A DNA stretch of 64,000 nt from Desmonostoc muscorum FACHB-395 (GTDB taxonomy: Bacteria > Cyanobacteriota > Cyanobacteriia > Cyanobacteriales > Nostocaceae), in assembly GCF_014698035.1 (NCBI RefSeq), contig NZ_JACJSF010000010.1:62001-126000 (forward strand), read 5' to 3'. The notes below the pieces were generated by a model, which saw nothing but the letters and a program-made list of their open reading frames with translations, did not search any database and had not been told where the DNA came from. The translations under genes and the position numbers were made by a program. Below, piece after piece: positions 18,624-27,050 of the stretch (positions are counted from its first letter, which is position 1; each line of letters begins with the position of its first letter).

Positions 18624-20285
18624 ATGCCTCTATCAAATTCTGTAATTCGTCGCTACACACCACCTACTTGCACGCTAGAAGTATTCGCCCAAAGCTCGCC
18701 TCTGTCCCGTTGGATGGGTAAAACTGTCCTCAAACACCTAAGCTTTGAACTACGCTTTGATGATCCCCGCCTCCCAGAAGAACACAGAGTTCCAATTCGG
18801 GGCGATCGCGAGCAGCTTGAAGCTTTATGTGATGCAGTCACAAACTATGTACAGCAATTCCTTCAACAGTCTCCAGAAAGCTTTTGGGTAAGTTTCTCCG
18901 GTACCCAGGAATCAAGCACAGCAATAGGTGAGCCGGAATTAAAGTCCTCAACAAAAACATTAAATTCCTTTAGCACCCAGTTTCCTGGGGCAAATATCCG
19001 CTTAGAACCAAGCAGCTATTTAACTCACAATTTATTTCTCGGTTCTCTGGCCAACTTCTCATCTGGCCCCGTCATTAAGCTCAGTCTGCTGCAATTATTC
19101 GATTTGGCAAGTGCTTTAGATGAATACTCAACTGATGTCATGGCACTCCCAACTCTTAATAGCACAAGTTCGACTCTGAGGTTCCCTGCCTGGGCACCTG
19201 TTGCCGCAGTATTAGTGTTAGGTATAGGTTTCTTACCAGTTACTTGGCAATATGCTAACAGCATTAGGGGAAAGGAACAGCAGACAGCCAAAACATCAGA
19301 TTCAGCAGCAGTAAAGACAGCTTTAGAACCTTCAACTTCACTAAACTTTCCTACACCTGAACCTGGAATTATCCCTCCATCGGATAATTTGCTAGGTTCC
19401 ACTCCTCCACTTTCCACATCTACTTTGCCCCAAGCACCTTTAACAGCCCCTAGTTCTAGTTTTTCTGTACCGCAACCTCTATTTCCCAATAATTCACTGA
19501 CAACAACCCAGGGCAAGACTGCAACCCTTCCTAATAATCAAGCGATGCCTTCTCTGCGAGACGCTACGCGTAGCTTGCTTCCACGAAGTGGTACGGCGAG
19601 CCTTGCTAACTCACCATCAAGTAAAATCCCAGGACAGGAAATAGCCATCGTACCAAATCTTGCACAGAACCCTACAGGGTCAAATCCCCAACCTGGAACT
19701 CTCCCCCAGTTGCGGAATTTGCCACCCAGACTATCTTCTAACCCAGGCAGTTTACCAACTAATATCTCACCAGTTCTCCCTCCGTCTCTTGAGAGCATAC
19801 CCAATAATAATCGTGGCAATACCTCTGCACTAAACTCACAACAGCTAGACGAAAGAATCAATTCCCTACGGCAACCTTCTACTGGAGAAAAACCCGCTTC
19901 ACAACTTCCTTCGTCTAGAACTGCGGAGAACAATCCATTCATCGACCAATTAGGAGATGCACGCAAAACCCCTAAATCCACAGAAGTGGCTACTGGTACA
20001 TTATTTGATACACCTCAAGTAGCAGAAGCTAGAGAATACCTCAAAAAGCGTTGGCAACCACCTACTGGGCTAGGGCAAACATTAGAGTACAGTCTGATCG
20101 TCAGTGTTGACGGCACAGTTGAACGAATTTTTCCTCTTAATAAGGCAGCAAGAGAATTCGTTGATAGCACTGGGATGCCTGAAGTTGGTAAACCTTTTGT
20201 TTCCGCCAATACACGCGGACAAGATGTCAGAATTCGAGTTGTTCTCAGTCCTGATGGTAAGGTACAGACTTTTCCAGATGAATAA
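18624..20285 (+). CDS. DUF4335 family protein with repeat-derived insert
   Basis: A 553-residue protein of unknown function, partner of the DUF3038 gene. The N-terminal conserved domain (about 1-175) begins MPLSNSVIRRYTPPTC. A single hydrophobic helix follows (about 191-207, PVAAVLVLGIGFLPVTW), then a long Ser/Pro/Asn-rich linker (about 215-455). The C-terminal conserved segment (about 460-553) contains LIVSVDGTVERIFPLN. This suggests a single-pass membrane protein with one globular domain on each side. Residues about 307-328 (SLRDATRSLLPRSGTASLA region) are encoded by a dispersed palindromic repeat inserted in frame in the linker. Confidence 0.78.
   Translation: MPLSNSVIRRYTPPTCTLEVFAQSSPLSRWMGKTVLKHLSFELRFDDPRLPEEHRVPIRGDREQLEALCDAVTNYVQQFLQQSPESFWVSFSGTQESSTAIGEPELKSSTKTLNSFSTQFPGANIRLEPSSYLTHNLFLGSLANFSSGPVIKLSLLQLFDLASALDEYSTDVMALPTLNSTSSTLRFPAWAPVAAVLVLGIGFLPVTWQYANSIRGKEQQTAKTSDSAAVKTALEPSTSLNFPTPEPGIIPPSDNLLGSTPPLSTSTLPQAPLTAPSSSFSVPQPLFPNNSLTTTQGKTATLPNNQAMPSLRDATRSLLPRSGTASLANSPSSKIPGQEIAIVPNLAQNPTGSNPQPGTLPQLRNLPPRLSSNPGSLPTNISPVLPPSLESIPNNNRGNTSALNSQQLDERINSLRQPSTGEKPASQLPSSRTAENNPFIDQLGDARKTPKSTEVATGTLFDTPQVAEAREYLKKRWQPPTGLGQTLEYSLIVSVDGTVERIFPLNKAAREFVDSTGMPEVGKPFVSANTRGQDVRIRVVLSPDGKVQTFPDE
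19542..19607. repeat. Dispersed palindromic repeat inside the DUF4335 gene
   Basis: The segment contains GAGACGCTACGCG and a 23-base stretch at 19571-19593 starting TAGCTTGCTTCC that is identical to 37380-37402 in the rsgA-GH57 spacer. A related degenerate copy lies at about 30440-30475. Here it is read in frame as part of a low-complexity linker. Confidence 0.75.
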
Positions 20286-20652
20286 GTAAATTAATCTATT
20301 TAATGCCACTTATAAAACTGGTACAAACTTTGTGCCAGTTTCTATTTACTTCAATTGCTCTTGAGCTTATCTTTTGGAGCCCAGTTACCAAACTGGTCTT
20401 ACTATTGATAACAGTAAACCTACTAATGAATACAATCCTTTTAACAACACTTTTTCAACATTAAACTACAGATACAAGTCTGGAAACCCAGATAAAATCT
20501 GATGCCTTTTACAGCAGCTTTCATGTATTTGAAGCACATCTGACGCAGAGGCATAGCAATGCTATACCCTAGCGCGTGGTCTATTTACCTGAAAATAGCT
20601 TTAATTACGAATTAGTATAAATCACTCATATCAAATATCAAAGTTAGGAAAT
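20286..20652. other. Spacer with a terminator hairpin
   Basis: No gene is visible in these 367 bp. A hairpin follows the DUF4335 gene at 20315-20341. The remainder should contain the promoter of the YiaA/B gene, with no clear motif. Confidence 0.5.
20315..20341 (+). terminator. Hairpin terminator after DUF4335 gene
   Basis: AAACTGGTACAAA pairs with TTTGTGCCAGTTT with one G-T mismatch, about 30 bp after the stop codon, and is followed by a short T-rich stretch. Confidence 0.65.
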
Positions 20653-20937
20653 ATGCAAACAATTGGTACTCAAAAAGACAGTCCAGCTTGGGTTATTCAA
20701 ACTTGGGCAGCTTTTGTGATTTCTATTTCTATGACCAGCTTCGGCATTGTAAACTTACCTGTAAATGGTTGGGTCAAGGGCTTTATGGGTATGGGTATGG
20801 CTTTCTCTGTTGGCTCAACTTTTACGTTGGCGAAAACTACTAGAGACTTGCATGAAAATAGAAGATTAACCGCTAGGTTAGACGAGGCTAAAGTAGAAAA
20901 ATTACTTTCACAACACGATCCTCTAAATTTCAAATAA
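20653..20937 (+). CDS. YiaA/YiaB two-helix membrane protein
   Basis: A 94-residue membrane protein with two hydrophobic helices (about 12-34 and 41-62), the YiaA/B two-helix domain, followed by a charged C-terminal helix (HENRRLTARLDEAKVEKLL). In enterobacteria these proteins are inner-membrane proteins of unknown role linked to stress. A convergent terminator separates it from the ferredoxin gene. Start ATG at 20653 follows TTAGGAAAT. Confidence 0.78.
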   Translation: MQTIGTQKDSPAWVIQTWAAFVISISMTSFGIVNLPVNGWVKGFMGMGMAFSVGSTFTLAKTTRDLHENRRLTARLDEAKVEKLLSQHDPLNFK

Positions 20938-21013
20938 AGCCAACCATAACGATTTTGGATTAAAAGACTTTACCAAAAAGCTGTCAGAAATTAACTATAT
21001 TACGAAAAGCAAA

Positions 21014-21033
21014 AGGACTGGATATACCCAGTC
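21014..21033. terminator. Bidirectional terminator
   Basis: GGACTGG and CCAGTCC form a perfect stem around a six-base loop. An A-rich run precedes it and TTTATTATG follows, so it can serve both the YiaA/B gene (+) and the ferredoxin operon (-). Confidence 0.75.
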
Positions 21034-21061
21034 CTTTATTATGTTGATTTAATGTTTTTTG

Positions 21062-21523
21062 TTAATAACGAGATTTTTTTGTCTTTAACTTTTGCTTTTT
21101 ACGCCGACGTTCGCTAGCAGCAACGGCCTGTTCTACCGGATAACCCACTACGGGAATTACTTGATATTTGCGCTCTGCTTCTAAGTTTTTCAATTCAGTG
21201 TAATCAACCCAGTGAATACAATCAACCGGACAAGTATCAATTGCTTCTTGAATAATTTCTTCAGCGTCTCCATCTTGCCGAACCACGCGCGATCGCCCGT
21301 AATCTGGTTCAATATAAAAGGTGTTACGTGCAACATGAGCGCAATGCTTGCAACCAATACAGGTGATTTCATCAACATAAACACCATTTTGGCGCAGCAA
21401 ACCACCCAATTCCGGCTCTAAACCAGAACGTTCTGGGGCATCCCTTAAAAAACCCCCTAATTCTGGTTCCAAACCGGAACGGTTATCTTCTTGTTCTTCC
21501 GGCGACGGCAGAAAATCAGCCAT
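21062..21523 (-). CDS. 4Fe-4S ferredoxin-like protein with duplicated N-terminal motif
   Basis: A 153-residue soluble iron-sulfur protein. A single cluster site is formed by CIGCKHC and the later TCPVDC; the position of the fourth Cys of a second cluster is not conserved (CAHVA). Electron transfer is expected, partner unknown. The N-terminus contains RSGLEPELGG(F/L)LR twice in tandem, and the C-terminus is very basic (RRRKKQKLKTKK). The ATG overlaps the ycf35 stop codon by one base (TAATG), so it is translationally coupled in the DUF2997-ycf35-ferredoxin operon. Confidence 0.88.
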   Translation of the reverse strand: MADFLPSPEEQEDNRSGLEPELGGFLRDAPERSGLEPELGGLLRQNGVYVDEITCIGCKHCAHVARNTFYIEPDYGRSRVVRQDGDAEEIIQEAIDTCPVDCIHWVDYTELKNLEAERKYQVIPVVGYPVEQAVAASERRRKKQKLKTKKSRY

Positions 21524-21909
21524 TACGCACTCCAGCGCTGTACTACCAGACGAATCGAACCATCTTCATTTTTTTGTTGTTCAGAGACTTGAAAACCAAC
21601 ACGAGCGGTTTCTTTCACAACTGTTTGGTAAGCATAGCGCTGTGTTACCTGGCGCAAAAATCCATCCACAGAAAGGTCTTGCTGCCAATATTGCAAATCA
21701 GCTACTAATTCATATTCCTTGCCATTCCATCTAAAGCCGATATCATAGCCATTTTCCTGCTCAATACTAACTTCCGCAGGATGGGTTTGACCGCGATAGC
21801 CACGGACTTCGCGTGGGCCGGGTTTCCAGTCTACGCCCAATTCAGTCAAAGCATCTTTCAAAGAATCAAGGTTACGGATTTGAGTCTTAATTTGGCTAAA
21901 GTGTGACAT
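21523..21909 (-). CDS. ycf35: Ycf35 / DUF1257 protein
   Basis: A 128-residue protein conserved in cyanobacteria and some algal plastids; function unknown. It is recognised from MSHFSQIKTQI at the start, the block WKPGPREVRGYRGQ and DIGFRWNGKEYELVADLQYW. It is the middle gene of a minus-strand operon with DUF2997 upstream and a ferredoxin-like gene downstream, whose ATG overlaps its TAA. The context suggests a role tied to iron-sulfur or photosynthetic metabolism, which is inference. Confidence 0.9.
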   Translation of the reverse strand: MSHFSQIKTQIRNLDSLKDALTELGVDWKPGPREVRGYRGQTHPAEVSIEQENGYDIGFRWNGKEYELVADLQYWQQDLSVDGFLRQVTQRYAYQTVVKETARVGFQVSEQQKNEDGSIRLVVQRWSA

Positions 21910-21948
21910 GGTGGTTGTGAATTAATAACACTAAACTACTGTGAAAAC

Positions 21949-22158
21949 TTACCAATCGCTGTAAGTGGTGTGCGTATTCGCCACATTAGATTGCTGCAAC
22001 TTCGCGGCGAAATATTCTGAGGTTGGCTCATGATTAAGTACTTGTCCCAATTGCGCCTCTATTGCTGCTGTAACCTCAGCGCAAGAAGCACCCACAATAC
22101 CAGTGACTTTCTCTTGTACCCGACCGTCTGGATAGATTATGAACTCTAATGTCTCCAT
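21949..22158 (-). CDS. DUF2997 protein
   Basis: A small protein of about 69 residues, METLEFIIYPDGRVQEKVTG at the start, with the conserved block GIVGASCAEVTAAIEAQLGQV. Function unknown; typically next to ycf35, as here (39 bp away). A GTG/ATG-led four-residue extension to 22170 (MAKS) is possible, but the ATG at 22158 gives the family's usual start. First gene of the three-gene operon. Confidence 0.82.
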   Translation of the reverse strand: METLEFIIYPDGRVQEKVTGIVGASCAEVTAAIEAQLGQVLNHEPTSEYFAAKLQQSNVANTHTTYSDW

Positions 22159-22170
22159 GCTCTTGGCCAA

Positions 22171-22638
22171 CCAGGATAAGTACGCTTAAATTGTACTGCC
22201 TTAGCAGAAGGCTATAAATATAGCCGTAGGAACATTTTTACTTAGATACAAACTTGCCATTTGTTAAATAATGTTCCATCTTTCAACATATATATCTCAG
22301 AATCTTTACAAAACTTATTAAATTTATAAGCAGTCACATCAGTATTTAGTTAGTCTCTCTTAACCTCATCGATTAGTCAAGGTAACAACCAAGCCTGCCA
22401 ATTAAGCGGCAAAAGTCCTAAAAATAAGCATTAGACGTTAGTATAGCCAGCTAGTTGAGTTACAAAAATATAAAAATTCTTGAAAAACTTTATCATTATG
22501 ATCAAGTTTGCCCTATTCCCCCAGGGTTTTCTAAAAGATAGTAGCTATTATGAACGGCGTACATCCTCCGGGTTCACCAGTCATAATGCAATCGCTAGCT
22601 TTATACCTATTGCAACATCTCTTTGATGTAGCAAAATG
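22171..22638. other. Spacer upstream of the ycf35 operon
   Basis: No gene is visible. A perfect 16-base palindrome GGCTATAAATATAGCC (22210-22225) lies about 50 bp upstream of the DUF2997 start and might be an operator or hairpin. Nothing else stands out. Confidence 0.4.
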
Positions 22639-22862
22639 TTATTCTGTTTGACTACGTAACAACCTCGAATCACCTTCCGCAGCAATTATCTCAAAACAAG
22701 AATCCATTTCAAGAAATAATTCCCAGTAATCTTTTCTACACTGGGTAGCCAAATTTTTAATTACAATATCTTCAAGTTGAGTATTGCGCTTACCTGTAAA
22801 AGCTAACCTTCAATCGTACTATGTTTACCCTGTGGTATGGATTTTTGGATAATTTTACCCAT
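22639..22862 (-). pseudogene. Possible frameshifted small gene after mazF
   Basis: An ATG at 22862 overlaps the mazF stop codon (TAATG) and opens 19 codons (MGKIIQKSIPQG...) to a TAG at 22805-22803. Shifting frame near that stop gives a further open stretch, reading TGKRNTQLEDIVIKNL and later KDYWELFLEMDSCFEI, ending at TAA 22641-22639. The joined product would be about 73 residues. I do not recognise it. Position and overlap suggest a third gene of the toxin-antitoxin operon disabled by a small deletion. Confidence 0.35.
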
Positions 22863-23185
22863 TATTCAGCAAACATTTCAGCCAAAGTATCCAAAACTGC
22901 TTTTTGTTCGTCAGAGTCAATCTGACCTAGCTTTTTGACTAATCGATTTTTGTCAACTGTACGAATTTGATCTAGAACAATTTGCCCGTCCTTGCTCTGA
23001 AACTGACAAGCAACACGAGTTGGATAAGACTGTCCTTTAGTTGTCATGGGAGCAATAATGACCGTGGAAATATATCTGTTCATTTCATCTGGTGAAATTA
23101 CTACACAGGGTCTTGTCTTCTGAATCTCACTGCCAATCGTCGGGTCGAGGTTAACCAAAAACACATCAAATCGATTGACTACCAC
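22862..23185 (-). CDS. mazF: MazF/PemK-type mRNA interferase toxin
   Basis: Toxin of a type II toxin-antitoxin pair, expected to cleave mRNA at specific sites. Family features are RFDVFLVNLDPTIGSEIQKTRPCVVISPDEMN and, later, PMTTKGQSYPTRV and LDQIRTVDKNRL, given here only in part. The likely start is the GTG at 23185, which overlaps the mazE stop by seven bases and has GTGGGAG just upstream; a longer frame from 23206 is possible. The protein is about 107 residues. Co-translated with the antitoxin gene. Confidence 0.9.
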   Translation of the reverse strand: MVVNRFDVFLVNLDPTIGSEIQKTRPCVVISPDEMNRYISTVIIAPMTTKGQSYPTRVACQFQSKDGQIVLDQIRTVDKNRLVKKLGQIDSDEQKAVLDTLAEMFAE

Positions 23186-23439
23186 TCCCACTCTAGATGC
23201 TCCCACTCTGTAGTCACCGCATCATCGAGCAGTGCATCATCGTGTTGCTTTGCCATAGTAGCAAATGCTTCTTCCCATCCCTGACGCGATTGAGAGGCTG
23301 CACGGACAATTAGGCGACAATCTTGAATTTCAATTTCTACCTCTTCACCAATACCACTTTGTTCTAGCAAAAGTTTAGGAATGCGGATACCTTGAGAGTT
23401 CCCGATTTTAATAATACGGGTTCTAATTGCTGTCCCCAT
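23179..23439 (-). CDS. mazE: MazE/AbrB-type antitoxin
   Basis: An 86-residue antitoxin with an N-terminal AbrB/SpoVT-fold DNA-binding segment (IIKIGNSQGIRIPKLLLEQ) and an acidic, Trp-rich C-terminal tail (TTEWEHLEWEW) expected to wrap the toxin. It precedes and overlaps mazF, the standard order, and would autoregulate the operon. The start is the ATG at 23439. Confidence 0.88.
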   Translation of the reverse strand: MGTAIRTRIIKIGNSQGIRIPKLLLEQSGIGEEVEIEIQDCRLIVRAASQSRQGWEEAFATMAKQHDDALLDDAVTTEWEHLEWEW

Positions 23440-23908
23440 GAGGATAGTTATCCTTAATTGTAATTACATTGTGATTACAACTCAGGATTTTGTCAACAAG
23501 CGTTTAATTTTTCAAGAATTTTGGTTCTTCAGTACACAGTATGCCCAACACGTCTATAAATAAGCTTGAAACCTTTGCTGGGCAATAATAACAGTCGTTA
23601 TTCTTAACATTTGAGGTAAAATTTCTGAAATTAATGCTAAAACGCACTGTAAGTCCTGATTTTCAAGGTATTTTACGGAATACAATGAAAATTTCAGCAT
23701 AATACATACTGAAAATCCCAAAAAGAATACGGTTCTTGCCCAAGCCTAAATCACTTAGCAAGAATTTCTGGTAAAAAAACTGATTTGCTTAGAGAACAAA
23801 CAGGATAATGAAGCATAATTAACCTTTATAGCTAAAAGCTGTCAGCCATCAGCCACAAGCTGAGATGGTAAAGTTTGAAGGCTTGTGATTCAACTTAAGT
23901 AATTGACT
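23440..23908. other. Spacer between mazE and the divergent dehydrogenase gene
   Basis: 469 bp of AT-rich sequence without a visible gene or repeat. It should hold two divergent promoters. I see no motif to call. Confidence 0.4.
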
Positions 23909-24913
23909 ATGAGTACAGCAAATATTTCGTCAGCGATACGCATAGGAGTACTAGGTTTCGGTGGACTCGGACAAGCCGCCGCCAAAGTACTTGCTGCTAA
24001 ACAGGAAATGGTTTTAGTCGCAGCCGCAGATCAAAAAGGTTACGCTTATGCTGCTGAAGGTTTAAATACTCAAGAATGCATTGCAACCTATCAGTCCCAA
24101 GGTTCAGTAGGTTATTTGGAGCCAGTTGGTACATTAACAAATCAAAGTATTGAAGATGTAATTAAAATAGCTCAACCCGTGGATGGGTATTTTCTGGCTT
24201 TACCCAACCTACCAAACGATTTTATTCCCTCTGTAGCGAAAGAGTTTATTAAATCTGGTTGGCGTGGGGTGCTAGTGGATGCAATTAAGCGCACCACTGC
24301 TGTAGAACAATTACTGGCGATGAAAGAAGAACTACAAGCCGCCGGGATTACCTATATGACAGGCTGCGGTGCTACACCCGGATTGTTAACCGCCGCCGCC
24401 GCATTAGCAGCCCAAAGCTACGCCGAAATTCATCAAGTCGAAATTACCTTTGGAGTGGGAATTGCCAACTGGGAAGCTTACCGCGCCACTGTTCGGGAAG
24501 ATATTGGGCATATCCCTGGTTACACAGTGGAAACCGCTAGGGCGATGACTGACGCAGAAGTAGAAGCACTACTAGATAAAACTAATGGCGTGCTTACCTT
24601 GAAGAATATGGAACACGCTGATGATGTGATGCTAGAGGTAGCGGGAATTTGCGATCGCGATCGCGTTACTGTTGGTGGTGTAGTCGATACTCGCAATCCG
24701 AAAAAGCCCCTCAGCACCAACGTTAAGGTAACAGGACGCACCTTTGAAGGTAAGATTTCCACCCATACCTTTACTCTAGGAGATGAAACCAGCATGGCAG
24801 CTAATGTCTGCGGCCCTGCATTTGGCTATCTCAAAGCTGGTAGACAATTGTACCAACGTGGCATTTATGGAATATTCACTGCTGCTGAAATTATGCCCCA
24901 ATTTGTGAGGTAA
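23909..24913 (+). CDS. Saccharopine dehydrogenase-like oxidoreductase
   Basis: A 334-residue NAD(P)-dependent oxidoreductase. The Rossmann motif [12 protein letters not shown] is at the N-terminus, and [20 protein letters not shown] and the C-terminal [18 protein letters not shown] fit the saccharopine dehydrogenase-like group found in cyanobacteria. The substrate is unknown; true lysine-pathway activity is doubtful. The ATG at 23909 is preferred over an in-frame TTG at 23903. A palindromic repeat follows the gene. Confidence 0.82.
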   Translation: MSTANISSAIRIGVLGFGGLGQAAAKVLAAKQEMVLVAAADQKGYAYAAEGLNTQECIATYQSQGSVGYLEPVGTLTNQSIEDVIKIAQPVDGYFLALPNLPNDFIPSVAKEFIKSGWRGVLVDAIKRTTAVEQLLAMKEELQAAGITYMTGCGATPGLLTAAAALAAQSYAEIHQVEITFGVGIANWEAYRATVREDIGHIPGYTVETARAMTDAEVEALLDKTNGVLTLKNMEHADDVMLEVAGICDRDRVTVGGVVDTRNPKKPLSTNVKVTGRTFEGKISTHTFTLGDETSMAANVCGPAFGYLKAGRQLYQRGIYGIFTAAEIMPQFVR

Positions 24914-24919
24914 TAATTA

Positions 24920-24944
24920 GGAGAGACGCGATTAATCGCGTCTG
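24920..24944. repeat. Dispersed palindrome GAGACGCGATTAATCGCGTCT
   Basis: A near-perfect palindrome directly after the dehydrogenase stop codon; AGACGCGATT pairs with AATCGCGTCT. The same core is present at 14146-14196. Confidence 0.75.
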
Positions 24945-25039
24945 TACAGAAGTTAGGAGTTAAAAACTAAACTTGAGACTTAAAAATCTCTGGTTTTGTT
25001 TAAAAGTTGCAATTGAAAACTCTTAACTCCTAATTTTTT

Positions 25040-25600
25040 CTAAGCTGGTGGGATTTCTGGACAAAAAATATCTGTCACATTCTCTTCAAGCAGCAAATCT
25101 GGTGTTTGCATAATAAATGGAAGTTCCGCCCCTACGAGTCCTCTTTGGATACGTTCTAAAGTATCACTAAACACAACGAACAAAGGATATATAATATTAG
25201 CGCCCTCGCTCAAAATATGACTGTGACGGAGAGGCATTAACCATTCATAATCATTGTCCAGGAAAACTTGGGTTTGTCGCCAACGTCCTAACAAATCAGA
25301 AAAGTCCTCGTGAGCGCGATGAATAAAGACTAAAATTTCAGCTCCAGTTTTGATCTTCCACTCTGGATCGCACATCAAAATTGCTACATCACAGGGTAAG
25401 CAGATTGTTTGTGGAGTTGTTGTCGCAGTATTGCGAAGACGGACAATTGGCAAGGGGATAGTGATAACACTTTCATCTGGACGGCGCAGACTGGGAATCA
25501 TCTCTAAGTATGGCCGATATTGCTTTAGTAAGGCGATCGCAGCTAGATGATTGCTGTACTCTGCCAAACTCGCTTCATAGTGAGATTTTTGCACAGTCAT
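25040..25600 (-). CDS. Conserved hypothetical protein, unrecognised
   Basis: A 186-residue soluble protein with mixed helices and strands, no signal peptide and no membrane helix. Notable segments are LPCDVAILMCDPEWKIK and ILVFIHRAHEDFSDLLGRWR. I do not recognise a family and assign no function. It lies 113 bp downstream of pilC on the same strand, so read-through from the pil operon is possible. The ATG at 25600 is the only clear start. Confidence 0.65.
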   Translation of the reverse strand: MTVQKSHYEASLAEYSNHLAAIALLKQYRPYLEMIPSLRRPDESVITIPLPIVRLRNTATTTPQTICLPCDVAILMCDPEWKIKTGAEILVFIHRAHEDFSDLLGRWRQTQVFLDNDYEWLMPLRHSHILSEGANIIYPLFVVFSDTLERIQRGLVGAELPFIMQTPDLLLEENVTDIFCPEIPPA

Positions 25601-25713
25601 AGTTGATTAAATAGTTAGGAGTTAGAAATAAAATTAAGTGGTTAAGAGTTAAAAATGAGGATGAACAGTAAAGAGCTTAAACCCTTAAATCCTAACTCTT
25701 AACTCTTAATCCC

Positions 25714-26937
25714 TTATCCCAGCTTTTCAAAGACAGCGAACATAGGCAAATACATTGCTAGCAAAATAGTTCCAACCATCCCACCTAAAACTACAATCAT
25801 CACTGGTTCCAAAATACTGGTCATTGCTTTTACTGCTTGCTCGACTTCATCTTCATAGAAATCAGCAACTTTCATCAACATTGCATCTAGTTCTCCAGTT
25901 TCTTCTCCAATACTAATCATCTGAATTGCCATAGCCGGAAAAACGGCATCTTTTTGTAAAGCAAGACTAATCATACCTCCCTGTTGAATCTCCATCCGAG
26001 CTGCGTCTATGGCATTGGCAATTACTTGGTTCCCTGATGTATCTCGGACAATTTCCAAACAAGTTAAAATTGGTACACCTGAACGAGTCAAAGAACCAAA
26101 AGTCCGGCTAAAGCGGGCAACTGAAGATTTTTGAATTAAGTCACCAAACAATGGCATTTTGAGGGAAAGACGATCGATTGTGATGCGGCCAACAGGAGTT
26201 TTACCGTATTGTGTAAAGGCAATTTTCGATCCTACAAGAATACCTAGAAGTACGAAAGCACCCGGACTTCTCAAAAATTTACTAGCATCCATCAAGAATT
26301 GCGTTAGAGGTGGTAATGAGATTCCGATTTCTGTAAAAATCTTTGCAAAAATGGGAATAAGAAAAATGGTCATACCGAGAAAGATTGCAACTGCTATAAA
26401 ACCTACAACACTTGGGTAAGATAATGCTGATTTAATTTGGTTTTGTAGACGAGCAACATCTTCTAACAACTTAGCTAAACGATTCAATACTTCATCTAGA
26501 ACACCACCCACTTCACCAGCTTGAATCATACTCACATATAACCCATCAAAGCAGTCAGGATGCTTCCGCATTGCCTCTGAAAGGTTCATTCCACTTTGAA
26601 CATCAGTGCTAATCTCAACCAGGGCTTGTTTGAGTTTAGTATTACTACACTGTTCGGAAAGTACCCCTAAACTTCTAACTATCGCAACACCCGCATTCAT
26701 CAAAACGGCAAATTGACGGGAAAAAACGGCTTTGTCTTTCACAGAAACCTTAATTAAGGAATTCTGGAATTTTTTTAAGGCAATATCTGGCTGAAATCCT
26801 TGAGATTGCTTGAGTTCTTGGATTACAAAACCTTGATCTCTCAGATTAGTACGAGCTTGTACTAAGGATTCGGCAACAATTTTTTCTGTTCGAGATTTTC
26901 CTTGAGAATCACGAACACGGGCAACGAAGGTTGGCAT
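25714..26937 (-). CDS. pilC: Type IV pilus inner-membrane platform protein PilC
   Basis: Inner-membrane platform of the type IV pilus (GspF family), coupling the PilB and PilT motors to pilin assembly. About 407 residues with two GspF domains: one around FSRQFAVLMNAGVAIVRSL and a second around FSRTFGSLTRSGVPILTCLE, with membrane helices near 170-200, 215-240 and at the C-terminus. The start ATG at 26937 (MPTFVARVRD) fits the family; a frame from 26949 adds MNLF. Last gene of pilB-pilT-pilC; supports motility and natural competence in cyanobacteria. Confidence 0.94.
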   Translation of the reverse strand: MPTFVARVRDSQGKSRTEKIVAESLVQARTNLRDQGFVIQELKQSQGFQPDIALKKFQNSLIKVSVKDKAVFSRQFAVLMNAGVAIVRSLGVLSEQCSNTKLKQALVEISTDVQSGMNLSEAMRKHPDCFDGLYVSMIQAGEVGGVLDEVLNRLAKLLEDVARLQNQIKSALSYPSVVGFIAVAIFLGMTIFLIPIFAKIFTEIGISLPPLTQFLMDASKFLRSPGAFVLLGILVGSKIAFTQYGKTPVGRITIDRLSLKMPLFGDLIQKSSVARFSRTFGSLTRSGVPILTCLEIVRDTSGNQVIANAIDAARMEIQQGGMISLALQKDAVFPAMAIQMISIGEETGELDAMLMKVADFYEDEVEQAVKAMTSILEPVMIVVLGGMVGTILLAMYLPMFAVFEKLG

Positions 26938-27050
26938 AAATAAATTCAAAATAGTTGTTATTCATTGGGCATGGGAAGTAGGGAGTTAGGAGTGAGGAGC
27001 TATTCTCTTTGTTCCCTTTTCCCGTTATCTCCTTCATCTCCCCAGTTCCT

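Noticed and set aside
19025..19981. Two long minus-strand frames (163 and 147 residues) inside the DUF4335 gene
   Set aside because: They mirror the low-complexity Ser/Pro/Thr linker of the sense gene and have no domain character.
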